DNA of 64,000 nt from Parapedobacter pyrenivorans_A (GCF_041925275.1 NZ_JBHEUZ010000004.1:62001-126000); one strand, 5' to 3'. Positions 1 to 9,213 are shown, counted from the first letter of the stretch. Notes: generated by a model not told the origin, from the letters alone. Numbers and translations: made by a program.

Positions 1-116
1 AAACGGCGCGCTACCTGGCGGTAACGGAAACAGACATCCAGCGGCAAGCCCAGCAACTGTTTAGGAAGGAAAATTCATCTACCTTGATTTATTTAGCCGA
101 TAACCATGCTCAATAG
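1..116 (+). CDS. M16 family peptidase, C-terminal end (partial)
   Basis: The third forward frame is open from the window edge and ends with TAG at 114-116, giving about 37 residues that finish IYLADNHAQ. Only the tail is present, so no catalytic motif can be checked. The reading frame overlaps the start of the next M16-type gene by 11 bp, the usual arrangement for paired M16 subunits in Bacteroidota, where the first carries the HxxEH zinc site and the second does not. The assignment rests on that context and on the tail resembling the end of M16 proteins. Confidence 0.55.
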   Translation, partial: TARYLAVTETDIQRQAQQLFRKENSSTLIYLADNHAQ

Positions 117-1410
117 AACGAACGCGCCCGCGCATTTTGCCACCACCGGGTTTGATTTGATCAGGCCCCAACAGCTCACGTTTCCGAATGGACTGAAGGT
201 TTTTATTTTCGATTCCGGCGAACAGGAGCTGGTACGGGTTGAGTGGATTTTTGATAACATTTTTACGGGCGAAAACCAAACGTTGTTGAACAACTGTGTC
301 TGCGATATGTTGTTGGAAGGTACTTCTACCCACAGCAGTGCCCAACTTGCTGAGCAAGTGGATTTCCATGGTGCGTTCCTGATGCCTTCGTTTGGTTTCG
401 ATCAGTCTGCATTGACGCTATTTTCACTCAATAGGCACCTTCCTAAACTACTGCCCCTGGTGAAGGAAGTCCTCACGGATTCGATCTTCCCTGAAAAGGA
501 ATTGGCTACCTTTATACGTAACGCCGTACAGAAGCTACAGGTATCCCTGAAGAAGAACAGTTTCGTGGCGCGCAGGGAGTTTCACCGTGCGGTATTCGGT
601 GCCACCCGGTATGGGTATGCGCCGAGCGCCAAGGATTACGAGGGCATTGACCGCAGCAGGCTGCTGGATGTGTTTGGCCGGCAGTACCGGCCGGAGAACG
701 GCACATTGGTGGTGGCCGGGAAAGTAACGGACGAGGTGGTGCGCATGCTGGAACAGTTGTTTGGCGGGCAGTGGCAGCAAACGGGCGAAAGCCCCATGGC
801 TGTGGATGTGATACCCACGATGCCGCCCGTTTCGGCAACGGAACCTATTTTCGTAGAGTGGGCGGATGCGCTCCAATCTGCGATCCGGCTTGGCGGTCCG
901 GGTATTAGACGATCCCACCGAGACTACCCCGGCTTGCACGTGGTCAATACGTTGCTAGGTGGTTATTTCGGCTCCCGGCTGATGGCCAATATCCGTGAAG
1001 ATAAGGGATATACCTACAATATAGGCTCAGGTTTGGCGTCGCTCAGGTACGGAGCCTTTTTTACCATCGCTTCGGAGGTAGGCGTGGAGGCGACGGAAGC
1101 GACGCTGGTGGAGATTCAAAAGGAAATACAACGATTGCGTGATGAGCCGGTGCCGGAAGCCGAATTGACGCTGGTGCGCAATTATCTGATGGGCTCCATG
1201 CTCGGCAGCCTGGAAAATGTGTTTTCACACGCAGACAAATTCAAAAACGCTCTTTTTTCGGGACTGGATCTGGATTATTACGATTATTATACGGATGTGG
1301 TCAATGCCATTACGCCAGCGGAAGTACAGCGACTGGCGAATGCCTACTTGGATTATAACGGGATGGTGAAGGTGATTGTTGGGAAAATGGCTGACAGAAT
1401 TAACCATTAA
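106..1410 (+). CDS. M16-family peptidase-like subunit lacking the zinc motif
   Basis: A 434-residue protein with the two-lobe layout of processing-peptidase-like M16 proteins. The N-terminal lobe has FPNGLKVFIFDSG and the later lobe has GGYFGSRLMANIREDKGYTYNIGSG, split here as GGYFGSRLMANI and REDKGYTYNIGSG. Where an active M16 enzyme has HxxEH, this protein reads NNCVCDMLLEGT, so both histidines and the glutamate are gone. It is therefore probably the non-catalytic partner of the peptidase ending just upstream, with which it overlaps by 11 bp. Its stop overlaps the convergent pabB stop by 3 bp. Location is likely periplasmic or cytosolic; no clear signal peptide is seen. Confidence 0.85.
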   Translation: MLNRTNAPAHFATTGFDLIRPQQLTFPNGLKVFIFDSGEQELVRVEWIFDNIFTGENQTLLNNCVCDMLLEGTSTHSSAQLAEQVDFHGAFLMPSFGFDQSALTLFSLNRHLPKLLPLVKEVLTDSIFPEKELATFIRNAVQKLQVSLKKNSFVARREFHRAVFGATRYGYAPSAKDYEGIDRSRLLDVFGRQYRPENGTLVVAGKVTDEVVRMLEQLFGGQWQQTGESPMAVDVIPTMPPVSATEPIFVEWADALQSAIRLGGPGIRRSHRDYPGLHVVNTLLGGYFGSRLMANIREDKGYTYNIGSGLASLRYGAFFTIASEVGVEATEATLVEIQKEIQRLRDEPVPEAELTLVRNYLMGSMLGSLENVFSHADKFKNALFSGLDLDYYDYYTDVVNAITPAEVQRLANAYLDYNGMVKVIVGKMADRINH

Positions 1411-2690
1411 GAATTGCTCTTAAGCACCTCAAACAACGCTTTCCCTTTCAATAAGCACTCGTTGTACTCCTTCTCGGGGTCTGCATTGTCGGTGATGGCT
1501 CCACCTGTATGGAACGATAGATAACCGTTTTCGGCGTTGTATAACAAGGTACGGATAACCACACTGAAATCGTAGTTGCCCTGCGGGCTGAAGTAGCCCA
1601 ATGCGCCCGAATATACGCCCCGGCGGCTGTTTTCATACCGATCGATCAGTTTCATCGCGCTGATTTTGGGAGCGCCGGTCATCGATCCCGGCGGGAACGT
1701 ATGCTGAAGTGTTTCCAAGATACCCACGCCGTCGCGTATCTGGCAGGTGACGGTGGAAATCAACTGGTGGACTTGCTTGAAGCTATGGACTTGCAGTAAG
1801 TGGGAGGCCTTTACCGTGCCGGGCGTAGCGCTCCGCGTCAGGTCGTTGCGTACCAAATCGACGATCATTATATTTTCGCTGATTTCTTTGGGGTTGGCAG
1901 CTAGCATGGCTTTTATCCGCTCATCCTCGGTGGCGTCCTTTCCCCGTGGCGCCGTTCCCTTTATCGGTTGGGAGAGCAAGGTGTTGCCGTTCTTTGACAA
2001 AAAGCGCTCTGGTGAAGCGGATAGGATATAGTGGTGCCCGAATTTGAAAAAGCACGAAAAGGGGGTGGGCGAAACCTCATTGAGCCGGCGGTACGTAGCG
2101 AGCGGGTTGAGTTTCGCTTTTTCTGCATAAAACTCTTGGCAGAGGTTTACCTCGTACGCGTCGCCCTGGCGGATGTGGCGCTGTAAGTCGGCAAACGCAG
2201 CAAAATACGCCGTTTTGTTCATCCGGTATTTCAACCGCCCCTCAAACCCGGGTGGTTCTTCTACCAGTTGGGTTTGATGGATTTGTTTGACAATACGTTG
2301 GGGGTCGTTCCCCTTGATCTCTGCATTGAACTGACCGATAAGCAGCGTGTACTCAGGTACAAAGAAACAGGCATCCGGAAAGCCTGTACGGTTAGGGTGC
2401 TGGGAGTGGAGGTCTTCTAATTCATTCTTTAAGTCGTATCCTAAGTAGCCGGGTACCCATGTATTTGGGTAGCCATCGAGGAATTGCTGCAATGAACGGA
2501 ACGTTTCTTTGCCGCCATCTGATACAAAAGATGCGACGGCACCCACGGCGATAAACACATTGATGTTACCATAGTTATCGCGGTAGCCGTTGGAATCGAG
2601 GTAGCAAACGTGGTCAAACCGCGCCGCCCATTGCAGCGCTTTTTGTATGAAAACCTCACTATCGTCCAGGTGGCACGCTAACGATACCAT
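1407..2690 (-). CDS. pabB: Aminodeoxychorismate synthase component I
   Basis: A 427-residue chorismate-utilising enzyme. The lysine-bearing PIKGT motif (residues 242-246, Lys244) marks it as PabB rather than TrpE, which has PIAGT. FPPGSMTGAPK follows at 332-342, and HTGGAITDNADPEKEY near the C-terminus is typical of the chorismate-binding domain. It would make 4-amino-4-deoxychorismate from chorismate for folate, using ammonia from a PabA amidotransferase that is not in this window. The gene sits 7 bp downstream of purA on the same strand, so the two are probably co-transcribed. Its 3' end overlaps the convergent M16 gene. Confidence 0.9.
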   Translation of the reverse strand: MVSLACHLDDSEVFIQKALQWAARFDHVCYLDSNGYRDNYGNINVFIAVGAVASFVSDGGKETFRSLQQFLDGYPNTWVPGYLGYDLKNELEDLHSQHPNRTGFPDACFFVPEYTLLIGQFNAEIKGNDPQRIVKQIHQTQLVEEPPGFEGRLKYRMNKTAYFAAFADLQRHIRQGDAYEVNLCQEFYAEKAKLNPLATYRRLNEVSPTPFSCFFKFGHHYILSASPERFLSKNGNTLLSQPIKGTAPRGKDATEDERIKAMLAANPKEISENIMIVDLVRNDLTRSATPGTVKASHLLQVHSFKQVHQLISTVTCQIRDGVGILETLQHTFPPGSMTGAPKISAMKLIDRYENSRRGVYSGALGYFSPQGNYDFSVVIRTLLYNAENGYLSFHTGGAITDNADPEKEYNECLLKGKALFEVLKSNS

Positions 2691-2697
2691 GGTGCTG

Positions 2698-3972
2698 CTA
2701 ACTCAACACCAGTGTCTGCATACGATCGGGGCCTACCGAGAGGTACCGGATCGGTATACCGAGGTGACGCTCCAAATAGGCGATGTAATCTTGGAGCGTT
2801 TGCGGAATTTGGCCGGGCTCGGTAATATGGCATAGATTTTCATGCCAGCCGGGCAGCGTTTCATATACCGGTTCGGGTGGAACGCTGATGATATCGTAGG
2901 GCATGTAATCTATTTTTTCGCCATTTTGGAGGTAATGGGTGCACACTTGGATGGTGTCGAATCCGCTCAACACATCGGCTTTGGTCATCACCAACTCGGT
3001 GACACCATTGAGCATTACCGCATATTTGAGCGCGGGTAGGTCAATCCACCCGGTGCGTCGCGCGCGTCCGGTGGTGGCTCCAAACTCATGGCCTAATTGT
3101 CGTAGTTTTTCACCGGTTTCATTCGCTAGTTCCGTTGGGAAGGGGCCGCCGCCCACGCGGGTACAGTATGCTTTGAAGATACCGATGACCCGCCCGATTT
3201 TGGCTGGTGAAACGCCAAGCCCGGTGCAAGCACCGGCCGTGGTTGTATTGGACGAGGTGACAAAGGGGTAGGAACCGAAATCGATATCCAGTAAGGTGCC
3301 TTGTGCACCTTCTGCAAGGATGCTTTTTCCATCGCGCAGGTACTGATTCACTAAGTGTTCGCTATCAACATGCGGAATGGTCTTGAGGAACTCAATGGCT
3401 GCGAGAAAAGCCTGTTCACGTTCACTGAAATCAGGGATTTCTCCGTAATGGGATAGAATGGATTTGTGCTTCTCGACCAACCGTTGATAGCGCTCCATGA
3501 AGTCGGGTAGGGTGGTGTCGCCAACGCGTAAGCCGTTCCGTCCGGTTTTATCCATGTAAGTCGGGCCGATCCCTTTCAGCGTGGAACCGATTTTACCGGC
3601 GCCCATTTTGCTTTCCGAAGCTGCATCTAGCAATTGGTGGGTGGGCAGGATAAGGTGGGCTTTGCGGGCGATGACCAGTTTACCATCCGCTACCGGATCG
3701 AAGCCATTTTTCTTAAGGGTATCCAGTTCCCTCTTCAGCGTTATCGGATCGATAACCACACCGTTGCCGATGAGGTTGAGGGTGCCTTTGTTAAAAATGC
3801 CCGAGGGGATCGTGTTCAATACATACTTTTGGCCATCGAACTCCAGCGTATGCCCGGCATTGGGCCCCCCTTGGAAGCGGGCGATCATCTCGTAGTTCGG
3901 ACACAGTACATCCACAATCTTGCCTTTCCCCTCGTCGCCCCATTGCAGGCCCAGAAGCACATCAACTTGCAT
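2698..3972 (-). CDS. purA: Adenylosuccinate synthase
   Basis: A 424-residue protein of full family length with the P-loop-like GLQWGDEGKGK at residues 8-18, PNAGHTL near residue 40 and TTGRARRTGW further on. It joins IMP and aspartate with GTP to give adenylosuccinate, the first step to AMP. It is followed by pabB after 7 bp. A possible -7 element (TAGATTTG read on the minus strand) lies at 4068-4075, about 95 nt upstream of the start, but no good -33 element accompanies it. Confidence 0.97.
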   Translation of the reverse strand: MQVDVLLGLQWGDEGKGKIVDVLCPNYEMIARFQGGPNAGHTLEFDGQKYVLNTIPSGIFNKGTLNLIGNGVVIDPITLKRELDTLKKNGFDPVADGKLVIARKAHLILPTHQLLDAASESKMGAGKIGSTLKGIGPTYMDKTGRNGLRVGDTTLPDFMERYQRLVEKHKSILSHYGEIPDFSEREQAFLAAIEFLKTIPHVDSEHLVNQYLRDGKSILAEGAQGTLLDIDFGSYPFVTSSNTTTAGACTGLGVSPAKIGRVIGIFKAYCTRVGGGPFPTELANETGEKLRQLGHEFGATTGRARRTGWIDLPALKYAVMLNGVTELVMTKADVLSGFDTIQVCTHYLQNGEKIDYMPYDIISVPPEPVYETLPGWHENLCHITEPGQIPQTLQDYIAYLERHLGIPIRYLSVGPDRMQTLVLS

Positions 3973-4067
3973 AGTTTATCAGCGTTGAAAAATTAAAAAC
4001 ATTATCGAATGAATCGGCAGGCACTCCATACGCTGCGATGCGGTTGGAAAGCATACCAAATTTGAGG

Positions 4068-4075
4068 CAAATCTA
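4068..4075 (-). promoter_or_regulatory. Possible -7 element for purA
   Basis: Read on the minus strand this is TAGATTTG, matching the Bacteroidota -7 consensus TAnnTTTG. It would give a leader of roughly 90 nt for purA-pabB. No TTG is seen at the usual spacing upstream, so the call is weak. Confidence 0.3.
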
Positions 4076-4171
4076 ACATTATTTTGAAATTCTAGCCCCC
4101 TAAAATCGAAAAGGTAAGCACCGTGCGTCAATTCGCCTGGTTAGGGGGTGTGATAGCACCACACCCAGCAG

Positions 4172-4681
4172 TTAATGGATGGCTACCAATTCGTTTTTGG
4201 CTGCGGAGGATGCTGATGGTTCGGTTCCCTTCTTTTCCGAGCAATCGCTGCAGACCCCATATAAATTCAGCGAATGGTGCTTGATTTCGAACTTCAGGAG
4301 TCCGCCCACCATACTTTGTATCTGGTGGATGCGCGGATCGCAGAACTCCACAACCTTACCGCACTCGATACAGATAATATGGTCGTGTTGTTTGTAACCA
4401 TATGATTTCTCAAACTGGGCCATGTTTTTGCCGAATTGGTGTTTGGTCACCAGATCGCAGGAAACCAGCAGCTCGAGCGTATTGTATACGGTAGCCCGGC
4501 TTACGCGGTATTTTTTGTTTTTCATGTGGATATAAAGCGATTCCACATCAAAATGGTCATTCCTGGAGTAAATCTCCTCCAGAATGGCGTAGCGCTCGGG
4601 GGTCTTGCGTAGACTCTTGTTTTCCAGGTACGCTTCGAAAATTTTTTTTACCGTTTGGTAGTTTTCCGTTTGAGTCATCAT
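4172..4681 (-). CDS. Fur-family metalloregulator
   Basis: A 169-residue protein with an N-terminal winged helix (RVSRATVYNTLELL near residues 59-72) and a C-terminal metal-binding domain with HDHIICIECG (His99, His101, Cys104, Cys107) and the second structural-zinc pair CSDC (Cys144, Cys147). It is a Fur or PerR type repressor responding to iron or peroxide; the sequence alone does not separate these. The gene is flanked by relA/spoT upstream and purA downstream on the same strand, but it has its own strong promoter (4698-4729), a member of a 32-bp module seen at several other loci in the window. Confidence 0.9.
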   Translation of the reverse strand: MMTQTENYQTVKKIFEAYLENKSLRKTPERYAILEEIYSRNDHFDVESLYIHMKNKKYRVSRATVYNTLELLVSCDLVTKHQFGKNMAQFEKSYGYKQHDHIICIECGKVVEFCDPRIHQIQSMVGGLLKFEIKHHSLNLYGVCSDCSEKKGTEPSASSAAKNELVAIH

Positions 4682-4697
4682 CCGAAAGTTAATTCTA

Positions 4698-4729
4698 CAA
4701 ATTTAGCTAAAGTTGCCTTCATATGCAAG
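4698..4729 (-). promoter_or_regulatory. Promoter of the fur-type gene (32-bp module)
   Basis: On the minus strand a -33 element CTTGCATAT is followed 20 nt after the TTG by the -7 element TAAATTTG at 4698-4705. The intervening DNA carries GCAA, TTTA and CTAA blocks at the same offsets as in the promoters at 7166, 14889 and 51867. The transcript would begin about 10-15 nt upstream of the start codon. Confidence 0.75.
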
Positions 4730-4893
4730 TTTACATCCACGGCATATAAAGCAAGTTTATTCGCAGCAATCTGCTTTCATCGGTGCTCATGATTGCTTTG
4801 CAGTTAGCGACCTCTCATCTGCCGCTGGCGAAAAAGTTATTACAGATGAAATTTACGCAATATCGCCTTGATATACAAACATCCTGCTCAGCA

Positions 4894-7098
4894 TCAATTG
4901 TTGGAGTCGAAGCGGGTAATGCCGGTGATTCCTTTGATTTGTTTGAGGTGTTTGATGAGGTTTTCGAGGTGGGCGGTGTCATTGACGAATATCATAATAG
5001 ACCCTTCGAAAATACCATCGTTGCTCGAAATGGTGATGGAGCGGATATTCACCTTAAAATCGTCCGAAATCACTTTCGTGATTTTATTGACGAGACCCAC
5101 ATCATCTATACCGACAATACGCAGGCCGGTAAGGAAGGCAAGTTCTTTTTGCGACGTCCACTTGGCCTTGACGATGCGATACCCGTAATTGGCCATCAGT
5201 TTGGCTGCGTTGGGGCAGTTGGTGCGGTGTATTTTGATGCCATCATTGACGGTGATGAAGCCAAATACATCGTCGCCCGGTATCGGGTTGCAACAGGGAG
5301 ACAAGGTGTAGTCGATTTTCTGCAGGTCGTCTCCGATCAACAGGGTTTCGTAATCTTTTTTGTTGATTTTATCAACCAACCCACTGATGTGCGAACTGAA
5401 TTGTTGTCCGTTTTGATGCTCGGCCGACTTCTCGTTGAGGGCAAATTCCTTGAGATTTTTGATGTCGATATCGCCTTTTGCGACATTGTAGAACAAATCC
5501 TGTGAGGAAGGGAACTTGAAAAATACCGTCAGTTTATTGATGTTTTCCGTATTGTAGGTGATTTTCAATGATTTCAGCTTCCGTTCGAGGATTTCTTTTC
5601 CATCTTCGGCTACCCGTCTTTTCTCTTCCTTCAGGGCGGATTTGATTTTAGACTTGGCCTTGGCGGTAACCACGAAGTTGAGCCAGTCTTCTTTGGGCGT
5701 CTGTTTGCTTGAGGTGATGATTTCCACTTGGTCTCCATTTTGCAGGTGATGGCTCAGTGGCACCAATTTATGGTTCACTTTGGCGCCGATACAGCTGGCG
5801 CCAAGGTCGGAGTGTATTTCAAATGCGAAATCGAGTGCCGTGGCATTGTGTGGAAGTTGGATAAGCGCACCCTTAGGGGTGAAGATGAAAATCTCATCCG
5901 AGAAAAGATTCATCTTGAAATCGTCGAGGAAATCCATTGCATTGGGTTCCGGATTGCTAAGGATTTCCCGCACTTTCTGTATCCATTGATCCAGCCCGCT
6001 GTCCGAATTGGATTCCTTGTATTTCCAGTGCGCGGCAAATCCTTTTTCGGCGATTTCATTCATCCGGATAGTCCGTATCTGCACTTCTACCCATTGGCCT
6101 TTGGGGCCCATCACCGTGGTGTGCAACGACTCGTAGCCATTGGCTTTCGGTGAGGATACCCAATCACGCAGGCGGTCGGGGTTGGGGCGATATAGGTCCG
6201 TCACAATGGAATAGGCTTTCCAACAATCCGCTTTCTCGTTTTCCTGCTCGGAATCAATGATGATGCGGATGGCGAACAAATCGTACACCTCTTCGAAGGG
6301 GATCGATTTTTTGCGCATTTTATTCCATATCGAATAGATGGATTTCGGCCTGCCGAAGACGGCTGCATTGACGCCCTGTTCTTTGAGTATTTCGTTGATA
6401 GGATCTACAAAGTTATGGATAAAGCGTTCGCGCTCGGCCTTTTTTTCGTTTAGCTTTTTGGCGATGAATTTATACGTATCTGGGTCGGTATACTTCATGG
6501 AAAGGTCTTCCAACTCAGACTTGATCGCATACAAGCCCAGTCGGTGGGCTAGTGGTGCATACAGGTAGGACGTCTCGGATGCAATCTTCAATTGCTTGTC
6601 GCGCGGCATGAAATCCATGGTACGCATATTATGCAGCCTGTCGGCCAGCTTGATGAGGATGACACGGACATCATCCGCCAAAGTCAACAGCATCTTGCGG
6701 AAGTTTTCGGCTTGCATGGAGCTGTTGGGGTCAAATATGCCCGAAATCTTGGTCAGACCGTCGATGATCCGCGTGACCTTCTTGCCAAAGGCACGTTCGA
6801 TATCTTCCAACGTGATGTCGGTATCTTCTACCACATCATGGAGCAATGCGCACACAATGGAGGTTGTGCCCAATCCGATCTCTTCTGCCGCGATTTGAGC
6901 CACGGCAATGGGGTGGTATATATAAGGTTCGCCCGATTTGCGGCGCATATCCTTGTGGCTCTCCAGCGCCATGTCAAACGCCTTGCGTATCATCTGTTTG
7001 TCGCCGCGCTGCAGCGTTGGCTTGCAGGCGCGCAACAGCGCACGGTACCGTTTGCGTATTTCTTTGCTCTCTGCTTCTAAGTCAATCACCAACTCTTT
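4894..7098 (-). CDS. relA/spoT: Bifunctional (p)ppGpp synthetase/hydrolase
   Basis: A protein of about 734 residues from the start MKELVIDL; the frame extends 20 codons further upstream to 7158, but family length favours the shorter form. Domains in order are an HD hydrolase (HPIAVAQIAAEE, ALLHDVVEDTD), a synthetase domain (DLFAIRIIID, GYESLHTTVMGPKG, VEVQIRT), a TGS domain (FIFTPKGALIQLP) and a C-terminal ACT domain. The intact HD residues suggest it both makes and degrades the stringent-response alarmone. It is followed by a separately promoted fur-type gene. Confidence 0.95.
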   Translation of the reverse strand, partial: KELVIDLEAESKEIRKRYRALLRACKPTLQRGDKQMIRKAFDMALESHKDMRRKSGEPYIYHPIAVAQIAAEEIGLGTTSIVCALLHDVVEDTDITLEDIERAFGKKVTRIIDGLTKISGIFDPNSSMQAENFRKMLLTLADDVRVILIKLADRLHNMRTMDFMPRDKQLKIASETSYLYAPLAHRLGLYAIKSELEDLSMKYTDPDTYKFIAKKLNEKKAERERFIHNFVDPINEILKEQGVNAAVFGRPKSIYSIWNKMRKKSIPFEEVYDLFAIRIIIDSEQENEKADCWKAYSIVTDLYRPNPDRLRDWVSSPKANGYESLHTTVMGPKGQWVEVQIRTIRMNEIAEKGFAAHWKYKESNSDSGLDQWIQKVREILSNPEPNAMDFLDDFKMNLFSDEIFIFTPKGALIQLPHNATALDFAFEIHSDLGASCIGAKVNHKLVPLSHHLQNGDQVEIITSSKQTPKEDWLNFVVTAKAKSKIKSALKEEKRRVAEDGKEILERKLKSLKITYNTENINKLTVFFKFPSSQDLFYNVAKGDIDIKNLKEFALNEKSAEHQNGQQFSSHISGLVDKINKKDYETLLIGDDLQKIDYTLSPCCNPIPGDDVFGFITVNDGIKIHRTNCPNAAKLMANYGYRIVKAKWTSQKELAFLTGLRIVGIDDVGLVNKITKVISDDFKVNIRSITISSNDGIFEGSIMIFVNDTAHLENLIKHLKQIKGITGITRFDSNN

Positions 7099-7165
7099 CA
7101 TACATATCGCCTTGTCTCTATTTCCATTGTAATCGTTGTCGCCTTTTTTGTGCCACACGAATATA

Positions 7166-7197
7166 ATTGCATATCAACGCAACTTTATCTAAGTTTG
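7166..7197 (+). promoter_or_regulatory. Promoter of DUF4294-bshB1 (32-bp module)
   Basis: ATTGCATAT supplies the -33 TTG at 7167-7169 and TAAGTTTG at 7190-7197 is the -7 element, with a 20-nt spacer. The blocks GCAA, TTTA and CTAA sit at the same offsets as in the fur, pfkA and sucD promoters. It lies in the gap between the divergent relA/spoT and DUF4294 genes and predicts an 80-85 nt leader. Confidence 0.75.
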
Positions 7198-7285
7198 TAT
7201 ATCCGTATGATGGTATCGGTGAGCCGCGGGCGGCCCACCTGATCAACCATATAAATGTACGGATAATTATTGGATATTGCATAAT

Positions 7286-7912
7286 ATGGCTCACTTCCGA
7301 CTGATGCTTTTTATAGGTGCTGTATTGCTGGCGGGGGGGGCGTATGGACAAGATACGCTTTCGAACCGACCCGATAGCCAGCGGCCGCAGCGACGCATGG
7401 TGGCCACGACGCTGGTGGAAGGCGAGCGGTTGCCGTGGATGTTGGTTCCGGAGGTAACCGTTACCCGTACCCGGGTGTTCAAGAGCCCGGAAGACAAAGC
7501 ACGCTACCTCCGGTTGCGTTACAACGTCATTAAGGTATTGCCATATGCCAAATATGCACAAGAAAAGTACCAGCAACTCTACCGGGACCTAGCAGTGACG
7601 GGCAATCGGCGTGAGCAAAAACAGCTGGTGAAAGCGTGCGAAAAGGAAATCAAGGATATGTTCAACCGTGAGGTGAAGAAGTTGACCATTTCGCAGGGTG
7701 AAATACTGATTAAGTTGATTGACCGCCAAACGGGCAATTCAAGTTATGAAGTAGTAAAGGATTTGCGGGGTGGGGTTACGGCATTTTTCTACCAATCGAT
7801 TGCCCGGGTGTTTGGCCATAACCTCAAAAACACCTACAGTGCCGAAGACGACTTCGAAATAGAAAATATTATACGCAGCTTGGAGCGCCGCCCGGGTTAC
7901 GGGTATTTTTAA
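7286..7912 (+). CDS. DUF4294 family secreted protein
   Basis: About 208 residues from the second in-frame ATG (MAHFRLML); an ATG three codons earlier at 7277 is possible. A signal peptide is visible (FRLMLFIGAVLLAGGAYGQ). The mature part contains PWMLVPEVTVTRTRVFKS, then a long charged helical stretch, and ends FEIENIIRSLERRPGYGYF. This matches the DUF4294 family, which is found in Bacteroidota and has no known function. It is followed by bshB1 after only 5 bp, so the pair is probably one operon driven by the 7166-7197 promoter. Confidence 0.8.
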   Translation: MAHFRLMLFIGAVLLAGGAYGQDTLSNRPDSQRPQRRMVATTLVEGERLPWMLVPEVTVTRTRVFKSPEDKARYLRLRYNVIKVLPYAKYAQEKYQQLYRDLAVTGNRREQKQLVKACEKEIKDMFNREVKKLTISQGEILIKLIDRQTGNSSYEVVKDLRGGVTAFFYQSIARVFGHNLKNTYSAEDDFEIENIIRSLERRPGYGYF

Positions 7913-7917
7913 TATAT

Positions 7918-8652
7918 ATGAACAACAATAAACTGGATATACTGGTCATCGCTGTGCATCCGGACGATGCCGAATTGGGCTGTGGGGGCACCATTATTAA
8001 GCACGTGCAACTGGGGAAGAAGGTAGGTGTTGTCGACCTCACCCGTGGCGAGCTTGGCACACGCGGAACGGCCGAATCGCGTGATGAGGAGGCCCGCAGG
8101 GCTACCGAAATAATGGGATTGTATGTGCGGGAAAACCTAGGTATGCGTGATGGCTTTTTCCGCAACGATGAGACCCACCAACTGGAAGTTATCCGCTCTA
8201 TTCGGAAATACCGTCCGGAAATCATCATTTCCAATGCACTGGTAGATCGCCATCCCGATCATGGCAGGGCAGGTGATTTGGTCAACGATTCGGTTTTTCT
8301 CGCGGGGTTGCGGAAAATAGAAACCCGTGCCGATGGTGGGATGCCTCAAATGCCCCACCGCCCGCGGTTGGTGTTGCAGTTGATCCAGGACTATTACATC
8401 AAGCCGGACATTGTATTGGATGTGACAGACCATTGGTCGGATAAAATCCGGGCGATCAAGGCGTACAGCTCGCAGTTCCATAGTGATGCATACCGATCGG
8501 ACGAACCAGAGACTTACATCTCAAAACCTGACTTTTTGGAATACATCGAAGGGCGGGCGAGGGAATACGGCAAGTATATCGGGGCAACGTATGCCGAAGG
8601 GTTTACTTGCCGGCGGTTGCTGGGGGTCGACGATCTGTTTGTGTTGAAATAA
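7918..8652 (+). CDS. bshB1: Bacillithiol biosynthesis deacetylase BshB1
   Basis: A 244-residue LmbE/PIG-L family deacetylase. The zinc-binding motif HPDDAELGCGG lies near residues 15-25, followed by LTRGELGTRGTAESR, NALVDRHPDHGRAG and SQFHSDAYRSDE, which together are typical of BshB1. It removes the acetyl group from N-acetylglucosaminyl-malate to give the substrate for the cysteine ligase BshC. Its presence suggests that bacillithiol, not glutathione, is the main low-molecular-weight thiol. It follows the DUF4294 gene closely and is convergent with the IscA-type gene. Confidence 0.92.
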   Translation: MNNNKLDILVIAVHPDDAELGCGGTIIKHVQLGKKVGVVDLTRGELGTRGTAESRDEEARRATEIMGLYVRENLGMRDGFFRNDETHQLEVIRSIRKYRPEIIISNALVDRHPDHGRAGDLVNDSVFLAGLRKIETRADGGMPQMPHRPRLVLQLIQDYYIKPDIVLDVTDHWSDKIRAIKAYSSQFHSDAYRSDEPETYISKPDFLEYIEGRAREYGKYIGATYAEGFTCRRLLGVDDLFVLK

Positions 8653-8663
8653 CGGCTAGCCCG

Positions 8664-8990
8664 CTATACCGCGAAACTTTCTCCGCAGGCGCAGGTGCGC
8701 GATGCGTTGGGATTATGGAACTCAAAGCCTTTGCCATTAAGGCCGTCCGAATAGTCTAATTCGGTGCCCGCCAAATACAGGTAGGATTTGATGTCGAGGC
8801 ATATCTTGATGCCGTTGTCTTCAAACACTTGGTCCCCCTTTTTTTCTTCGTTGTCGAAGTTGAGGCGATAGCTGAGCCCGGAACAACCACCGCTTTCAAC
8901 GGCAACCCGGATGAAATAGGTTTCGTCATAGTTCTCCTTGGCCCAAATGTCGAGGATACGTTGCTTTGCTTTTTCTGTTACCGTTACCAT
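8664..8990 (-). CDS. Iron-sulphur cluster assembly protein, HesB/IscA type
   Basis: A 108-residue A-type carrier protein. The three conserved cysteines are visible in GGCSGLSY and in the C-terminal CACGESF, and the start reads MVTVTEKAKQRI. It would receive or deliver Fe-S clusters in the cytosol. It stands alone between bshB1 and the histidine kinase, not in a suf cluster. A perfect 14-bp palindrome (8995-9008) lies 4 bp ahead of its start codon. Confidence 0.92.
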   Translation of the reverse strand: MVTVTEKAKQRILDIWAKENYDETYFIRVAVESGGCSGLSYRLNFDNEEKKGDQVFEDNGIKICLDIKSYLYLAGTELDYSDGLNGKGFEFHNPNASRTCACGESFAV

Positions 8991-8994
8991 ACCT

Positions 8995-9008
8995 TACTTA
9001 ATTAAGTA
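8995..9008. promoter_or_regulatory. 14-bp perfect palindrome upstream of the IscA-type gene
   Basis: TACTTAATTAAGTA is its own reverse complement and ends 4 bp before the start codon of the minus-strand gene. It could be an operator or a start-region hairpin. An AT-rich palindrome of this size can also occur by chance. Confidence 0.3.
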
Positions 9009-9201
9009 CATGGCGGACCCCGCGATGCGGCGGTCCGGCCCTTCCACCCGGGGCGTTTGCAAAGGCACTCATCCCGGCGGATATGCAAATATCGGAATAT
9101 TTGTGGAATGCCCGCGCCCATTAGGTTTGCTCCGTGTCATATTCTGTAAATGCGCGAATATAAATTAACCTTTAGATTAAAAATTTCCTCGATTAGTTTA
9201 G

Positions 9202-9209
9202 TACTTTTG
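9202..9209 (+). promoter_or_regulatory. -7 element for the histidine kinase gene
   Basis: TACTTTTG fits TAnnTTTG and lies only 4 nt before the ATG at 9214. No clear TTG is seen at the usual -33 spacing. If it is used, the transcript would have almost no leader. Confidence 0.4.
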
Positions 9210-9213
9210 CGCC

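Noticed and set aside
4096..4148. Inverted repeat with arms CCCCCTAA and TTAGGGGG between purA and the fur-type gene
   Set aside because: The arms are 37 bp apart and there is no T run, so it is too weak to call as a terminator or operator.
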